From Methylotenera sp. (lineage in GTDB: Bacteria; Pseudomonadota; Gammaproteobacteria; Burkholderiales; Methylophilaceae), in assembly GCA_013141495.1 (NCBI GenBank), contig JABFQV010000010.1, positions 62,001 to 126,000 of the forward strand: a stretch of DNA of 64,000 nt, read 5' to 3'. Positions 59,743 through 64,000 of the stretch are shown here, piece after piece. The notes beneath the pieces are model-generated. The model was not told the DNA's origin and did not search any database. It saw only the letters and a list, made by a program, of their open reading frames with translations. Every line of letters starts with the position of its first letter. Position 1 is the first letter of the stretch. Both the position numbers and the translations under genes were made by a program.

Positions 59743-61497
59743 ATGCTGTCTTACTTCCCTGCAGTCTATCCTGGCGAGTTGCTTTACAGTGTTTGTGCCC
59801 GTTTTCACAGGCACCTAGGATTGCCTGGCACAATGAGTACGCTAGACGCGCTTTTTGGAAACCGAAAGGTTATTGCAAATTTTGATCTACAGGGACACCT
59901 AGAAGCGCTGGCTGATCGTATTCCGCCAGAACGAAACCTAACAGTTGATCGGTTGATTGACTTATTCACACTCTACCCTTATTTCACAGCCTTTGAACCG
60001 CCATCACTAAAGGCCAATGTACGGCAGGCAATGTTGCGCGGAGTGGTTGAGAACCTGCATACTCGTTTGGGCTTAGCTGCTTTCCGTGTGGGACGGATCA
60101 GTCGATTACGATTTTGTCCAGAATGCACGCGGTATATGGCTACCACTTATGGTGAGTTATATTGGCGCCGTGATCATCAGTTGCCAAGTGTATTGGTTTG
60201 CCCTGAGCATGGTTGTACGTTGCTTGAGAGCCGCGTTTCCTTTTCACAACATAGCCGGCATGAGTTCATTGCAGCAACGGCAGATAACTGTCTAAGTTAT
60301 GCGCAACCAGTTGCTTTGGCGATTGATGCGTTGCAGATGTGCCACTTACATCGTTTGGCTTGTCTGAGTTCAGCTTTGCTAAATACACAACCAAGTCCAC
60401 GAACGTTCGAAGGTTGGACTGCATTTTATCGTAGCCAGATGCAAGAAGCTGGGCTGGCTCGATCGACCAGTACAATGGATCAGCAACGTTTAGATGAGGA
60501 GTTCAGGGCATTTTATGGAAAAACTCTAGCACTGTTGCCACAGGTGATGGATGGTGAAAAATTCGCTGGAGCCTGGCTAGGCATGATGGTTCGTAAGCAT
60601 CGAAAAGCTAATCATCCGATGTATCACCTGTTGTTGCAGGATTTTCTGACGCAACAGAGCCGGCATATTTCTCCATTTGGCATCGGGCCTTGGGCATGCA
60701 TGAATCCTCTGGCACCGCATAACTCAAAACTTACTATTAAGAGTATCAAGCAGCATAGAAATCATGACAAAACTGTGGGCGTATTCGCTTGTGCGTGCGG
60801 TTACACCTATACGCGCTGGCACGATCAAGCAAATGACAAACTGGGGCCTCAGCGTTTTCTTCATTACGGGCCGCTATTGGGACCCGCCTTAAAAAATCTT
60901 ATCGCTGACGGGACTAGCCTACGCAAAACTGGCCGCGTTTTGCAAATTGATCCGAAGACGGTAGTTCGTCTAGCAAGAGAATTGAGCATCGCAATACCAT
61001 GGAAACTCAAGCTGCCTGATTTTAGTGAGACTACATCGCCAAAATATACCAGCCACTCGGCTGAACAGCAACAATGCAACAAACAATCACTTCCGAAGTG
61101 TAGCCATAAGCAATCTGGCCTTACTCGTTATGACTGGAATGAAATTGATCTCAAATGGCTAGCAAAACTGAGAGCATTAGCCGCGGTTCTTAGCAAGGAG
61201 AGTCCGCCCATACGCATCACTGTCGCCGAGCTTGAGCGTCGTGCTGGCGAGCGTGACTGGCTACTAAAGCGCCGTCATCGATTGCCCCAAACGATAGCTT
61301 TCTTGGTACAGACCGTAGAGTCTATTGAAGATTTTCAAGTTCGTCGTATCTACTGGGCCATCAAGGAATTAGAACGGAAAGGTGGACCTGTGAAGGGATG
61401 GCAGGTAATGCGTAAGGCAGGACTTCGTTCAACGTTCCTTGATCGTATCAACATGGCGCTTGAAGCAATGCCAGCACCTTGGAATATTGCAACATGA
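59743..61497 (+). CDS. tnsD: Target selector TnsD (TniQ family) for attTn7
   Basis: From the ATG at 59743 the protein has 584 residues and begins MLSYFPAVYPGELLYSVCAR, a typical TnsD/TniQ start. A zinc-finger C-x2-C...C-x2-H is at FCPECTRY...CPEHGC. It binds the 3' end of glmS and directs insertion to attTn7, as seen here. It is longer than Tn7 TnsD (508), with extra sequence in the C-terminal recognition part. Start codons at 59725 and 59734 are also in frame. The stop overlaps the tnsE start (ATGA). Confidence 0.92.
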   Translation: MLSYFPAVYPGELLYSVCARFHRHLGLPGTMSTLDALFGNRKVIANFDLQGHLEALADRIPPERNLTVDRLIDLFTLYPYFTAFEPPSLKANVRQAMLRGVVENLHTRLGLAAFRVGRISRLRFCPECTRYMATTYGELYWRRDHQLPSVLVCPEHGCTLLESRVSFSQHSRHEFIAATADNCLSYAQPVALAIDALQMCHLHRLACLSSALLNTQPSPRTFEGWTAFYRSQMQEAGLARSTSTMDQQRLDEEFRAFYGKTLALLPQVMDGEKFAGAWLGMMVRKHRKANHPMYHLLLQDFLTQQSRHISPFGIGPWACMNPLAPHNSKLTIKSIKQHRNHDKTVGVFACACGYTYTRWHDQANDKLGPQRFLHYGPLLGPALKNLIADGTSLRKTGRVLQIDPKTVVRLARELSIAIPWKLKLPDFSETTSPKYTSHSAEQQQCNKQSLPKCSHKQSGLTRYDWNEIDLKWLAKLRALAAVLSKESPPIRITVAELERRAGERDWLLKRRHRLPQTIAFLVQTVESIEDFQVRRIYWAIKELERKGGPVKGWQVMRKAGLRSTFLDRINMALEAMPAPWNIAT

Positions 61498-63122
61498 GTA
61501 AGCTTGTTATCCAGCAATTTGCTGAACTTGGATCAGAGCACTTTGAATTGCATTGGCTAGCGGGTTTTACGCGTAATGAGAGTGGCGCTTGGTTTGTCAA
61601 AACTGCCATACGAGGTATGTCATCATTACAATTCTATATGCGCCTATTGCCGATAGGCATGTTGCCTTTGTTGACCTTGGGTAAAATATTCGCGAACGGT
61701 CAAATGCTGTCGTTATCTAGTAAAGGCATGATTGATACTGCAACGATTTCGGATATGTCGCAATACGAGGAGGTGACTTCGGCAGAAATTCACCCAAGCC
61801 TTTATTCTTTTGGAGATAGACCTAGCGGAATTCAGCGATTATTTAGGTATAGCACGGCTAATGGCGAAATTCTAATTCCAGCTATCGAGCTTATCCGCTA
61901 TTTATTCTTGCATAACCGCACACTTGCCAATGCCTTGATGCGGCCAGGTTCATTGAATTTACTGTTTCGCCCAGAATTGCCTGGCTATCAATCTGATCTG
62001 GAAGTGCAATTTACGGCCGACATGCCAAAAAGTTATTTATCCGATCAGTTTGCACTAGAATTTGTATGGCTGGCGCTTGATAAAGATGCACGGCACGGCT
62101 GGGATAGCGTATATCTTCAAAGCCAAGGTGAGGCCTATGTAACCTTTACGCCACCACCATTGAAAAATTCCAAATGGACCTTTAGAGGCGTTAAGTATGG
62201 AGATTGTTGGCTGGTACTAGAGTTGTTACACCTCACGGGAAAGAGAAGTCCTTGCGACAAGCTTTCCTATGGGCATCCATTATTGAAGAAGGTCATACGA
62301 GACTCAGCTGGTCATACTGAAACAGAGGGCAATAATGCAGGCAATATAGGAGCTCAAAAAGAACACATTGTCTACGACTATCAGTTAGACGATGGTCAGG
62401 CTGGCAGCAAGTCTAATAGACTTCAGCGGCGCGCTGACATACATTCTAAGCGATCTGATTTTGACCGTGACATTTCTATTGAAAAGTTGCTAATTGATAC
62501 TCATCAGTTAGGTGGCGCAATTCAGCCGGTTGAATTAGCAATTCAGTTAGTTGAAAAGCACCAAACAATTAAAGTTAGCGCTGGTGAGCAGGCGTGTAAT
62601 TCTGTCTTACCGCCTTTGAATTTCAATCTACTGACACCAGCTAGTTGGGATGACTTGGGTGACCTCGAAGCGTTAACTAACACTGTCTATCAAATGGCGA
62701 CGAAAGTGCCTGAAGCACAGTTTGCTATGTCACTTTGCCAACTTAAGGCTGGTCGAGCCTTTTCAATGGCAAATCGTATGCCCCGAGTGGCATTGGTTGT
62801 AACTATTAGCATGCCTAATGAGCCACCTATTGTGCTACTCGATGTTGAGCGTACAGGTAATGTGGCACTTTCATTGATGGTGTTACGCTTTAAGTGCATT
62901 CCAACATTTGGAGATTTAGAGGCAAAAGTGAAACTTATGCTGGATGGTCTGATTCAGGCTGGCGGACATTGGGATCATGAGATAGAAAAAGATGTGGCAG
63001 ATATTTGCTCCTGCGAGCGATTGCCAAAGATTTTGATACCCAGAGAAAATGCAGGATTGCCCGGGCGGCCGCTAGTATGGGCATTGAGGCTGATGTCGAG
63101 ATTGAGGATTAGCGTTGTTTAA
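61494..63122 (+). CDS. tnsE: Target selector TnsE
   Basis: From the ATG at 61494 (ATGA overlap with tnsD) the protein has 542 residues, close to the 538 of Tn7 TnsE. Its layout and position match TnsE, which directs insertion into replicating DNA, mainly conjugal plasmids, by recognising a 3' recessed end and the sliding clamp. The C-terminal half (from about 395) contains the TPASWDDLGDLEALTNTVYQ region typical of the family. TnsE is not shared with CRISPR-associated Tn7 elements. Confidence 0.88.
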   Translation: MSKLVIQQFAELGSEHFELHWLAGFTRNESGAWFVKTAIRGMSSLQFYMRLLPIGMLPLLTLGKIFANGQMLSLSSKGMIDTATISDMSQYEEVTSAEIHPSLYSFGDRPSGIQRLFRYSTANGEILIPAIELIRYLFLHNRTLANALMRPGSLNLLFRPELPGYQSDLEVQFTADMPKSYLSDQFALEFVWLALDKDARHGWDSVYLQSQGEAYVTFTPPPLKNSKWTFRGVKYGDCWLVLELLHLTGKRSPCDKLSYGHPLLKKVIRDSAGHTETEGNNAGNIGAQKEHIVYDYQLDDGQAGSKSNRLQRRADIHSKRSDFDRDISIEKLLIDTHQLGGAIQPVELAIQLVEKHQTIKVSAGEQACNSVLPPLNFNLLTPASWDDLGDLEALTNTVYQMATKVPEAQFAMSLCQLKAGRAFSMANRMPRVALVVTISMPNEPPIVLLDVERTGNVALSLMVLRFKCIPTFGDLEAKVKLMLDGLIQAGGHWDHEIEKDVADICSCERLPKILIPRENAGLPGRPLVWALRLMSRLRISVV

Positions 63123-63266
63123 TTGGGCATTCGTAAGTTTGGTGATTGATTTCGGCATTGCTAGTATATGAGTGTTCTTATTGCGCCACCAGAATATTTC
63201 TGGCTCCATGGAGTAATACCCAACCTTTTAATTCAATCGCATGCGTAGTGAACGAAGGCCTGGGTA

Positions 63267-63746
63267 TCATTTCTGATTAAACAGCCATAACACCAATCCA
63301 CCAAGTACCAGCAGATTTCTGGCCTCCTCTTGCTCTTTTTTACGAATAGCAGCCTGCTTGGTGCGAAATTGTTTTAAAACGAAATCCTGAACTTGGGTCA
63401 TGGAAACTTGTGGATCCCGGTAGACTGGAAGATATTTCAGACCGCTTATAAAACCAGGAAGCTCCAGCCCTTCGTCAAGAATAAGTGGAAGTATAATTTT
63501 GTTTAGAGAGTGTGCTTTGCCTATTTCCTGTGGTACCCAGTCTGACGCTTTGGCCTTTGCACTCCAAAGTAGAATAAACAAGTCGCATGCAGCAATTGCT
63601 GATGAAATTTTCTCAGTAAGGAGTTCGCTTGGAACAACTGAGTGTTCCGCAATAAACACCTCAACCCCAGTTCCAACTAGAGAGTGTTGTAGTTCTGTTA
63701 CGTTCTTGAGATCATGCGTTGAGTAGCTAACAAATACTTTGAACAT
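63267..63746 (-). CDS. TIR-domain protein with C-terminal membrane segment
   Basis: The 159-residue protein is a TIR domain: FKVFVSYSTHDLKNVTELQ forms the first strand and box 1, FIAEHSVVPSELL the BB loop, and W70-V-P-Q-E74 carries the glutamate used by NADase TIR domains. The C-terminus ends in NLLVLGGLVLWLF, a likely membrane helix. Bacterial TIR proteins often serve phage defence by NAD cleavage or by making cyclic ADP-ribose signals. It is cargo of the Tn7-like element, leftward and facing tnsE. A partner may lie to the right of the window. Confidence 0.85.
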   Translation of the reverse strand: MFKVFVSYSTHDLKNVTELQHSLVGTGVEVFIAEHSVVPSELLTEKISSAIAACDLFILLWSAKAKASDWVPQEIGKAHSLNKIILPLILDEGLELPGFISGLKYLPVYRDPQVSMTQVQDFVLKQFRTKQAAIRKKEQEEARNLLVLGGLVLWLFNQK

Positions 63747-64000
63747 ATAAATTAAGGCTGCCTTATGGTGATACTAATGTTTAATGTTAATTATAGACTT
63801 GATGCGTCCGACAATCTCAAGTTGGGAAAATCCAAATCTAGATAAATAATTACCCATATCTAATGTAAAACCCATGCGGGTAGAGCAAATACATGGCAGC
63901 AAGCCAAGCTTGATTTTCAATTATACAATACACTCTCGAGTGTTTTTATCTTAATAAAATATGTGATCACCAGCCGCAATTAAACGTCATTCATACAAAA
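63747..64000. other. Upstream region of the TIR gene
   Basis: The last 254 bp hold no convincing gene. The sequence is AT-rich and presumably contains the leftward TIR promoter. The transposon continues beyond the window. Confidence 0.5.

Larger units (their letters stand above)
51373..64000 (+). mobile_element. Tn7-like transposon at attTn7 (runs past window end)
   Basis: The element starts with TGTTGACA at 51373, exactly 25 bp after the glmS stop, and continues to the end of the window. It holds right-end repeats, a cargo operon on the minus strand (51543-54385), two small plus-strand genes, complete tnsABCDE in the order and orientation of Tn7 (55128-63122) and a TIR gene (63267-63746). 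The left end and second target duplication must lie to the right. All five tns genes are intact, so the element may be mobile. No cas genes are seen. Confidence 0.93.

Noticed and set aside
55128-63122. CRISPR-associated (CAST) Tn7 element
   Set aside because: A full-length TnsD and TnsE are present, insertion is at attTn7, and no cas genes or CRISPR array are seen in the window.
63267-63746. Complete Thoeris defence system
   Set aside because: Only a TIR protein is present in the window; no ThsA-like gene is visible, and the membrane tail is unlike typical ThsB.

Overview
The window is a chromosomal origin region of a betaproteobacterium. The gene order (dnaN and dnaA leftward; rpmH, rnpA, yidD, yidC, mnmE, mnmG, rsmG, parA, parB, atpIBEFHAGDC, glmU, glmS rightward), the AT-leaning composition and a very close homologue of MmeI (the type IIL enzyme of Methylophilus methylotrophus) suggest a methylotroph of the Methylophilaceae, perhaps Methylotenera-like. 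The family-level placement is inference; no rRNA gene is present to settle it.

Positions 1-900 hold a gene tail and a lone SAM methyltransferase. From 961 to 21381, all on the minus strand, lies a compact aryl polyene (APE) pigment cluster. It is read from a phosphopantetheinyl transferase and galE, through the chain-length-factor-like KS, acyltransferase, two ACPs, membrane protein, aryl-ACP ligase, dehydratase, glycosyl/acyltransferase fusion, an aromatic ammonia lyase, thioesterase, LolA-like carrier, MMPL exporter, lipoprotein, KS, dehydratase, ketoreductase and KS. It ends in an unusual tail of two lipoproteins, a secreted protein, a further FabF-type KS and another secreted protein. The lyase would make an arylpropenoic starter, the ligase would load it on an ACP, the KS/KR/DH set would extend and desaturate it, and the ApeJ/L/M/N-like proteins would attach and export it.

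Positions 21777-31278 are the replication and ribosome core. The AT-rich dnaA-dnaN spacer with DnaA boxes is the best oriC candidate. Three parS sites (24251, 32017, 35149) surround it; one forms the stem of a perfect 34-bp palindrome that looks like a bidirectional terminator. Positions 31365-35655 are accessory: a YegP-like protein, REP-like palindromes, a single-chain MmeI-type restriction-modification enzyme carrying two palindromes inserted in frame, and a c-type cytochrome. Positions 35961-51347 hold mnmG-rsmG-parAB, the complete ATP synthase operon (with a large hairpin between atpD and atpC), glmU and glmS.

Exactly 25 bp after the glmS stop begins a Tn7-like transposon that runs past the window end. 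It has right-end TnsB-type repeats and complete tnsABCDE with all catalytic residues. Between the right end and tnsA it carries a leftward operon (ECF-like sigma factor, small unknown protein, ImmA/IrrE metallopeptidase, double zinc-ribbon HEPN protein) and two small rightward genes. Beyond tnsE there is a TIR-domain protein. The sigma/peptidase/HEPN operon is the best candidate here for an undescribed system, plausibly a stress- or phage-triggered defence module; that function is inference.
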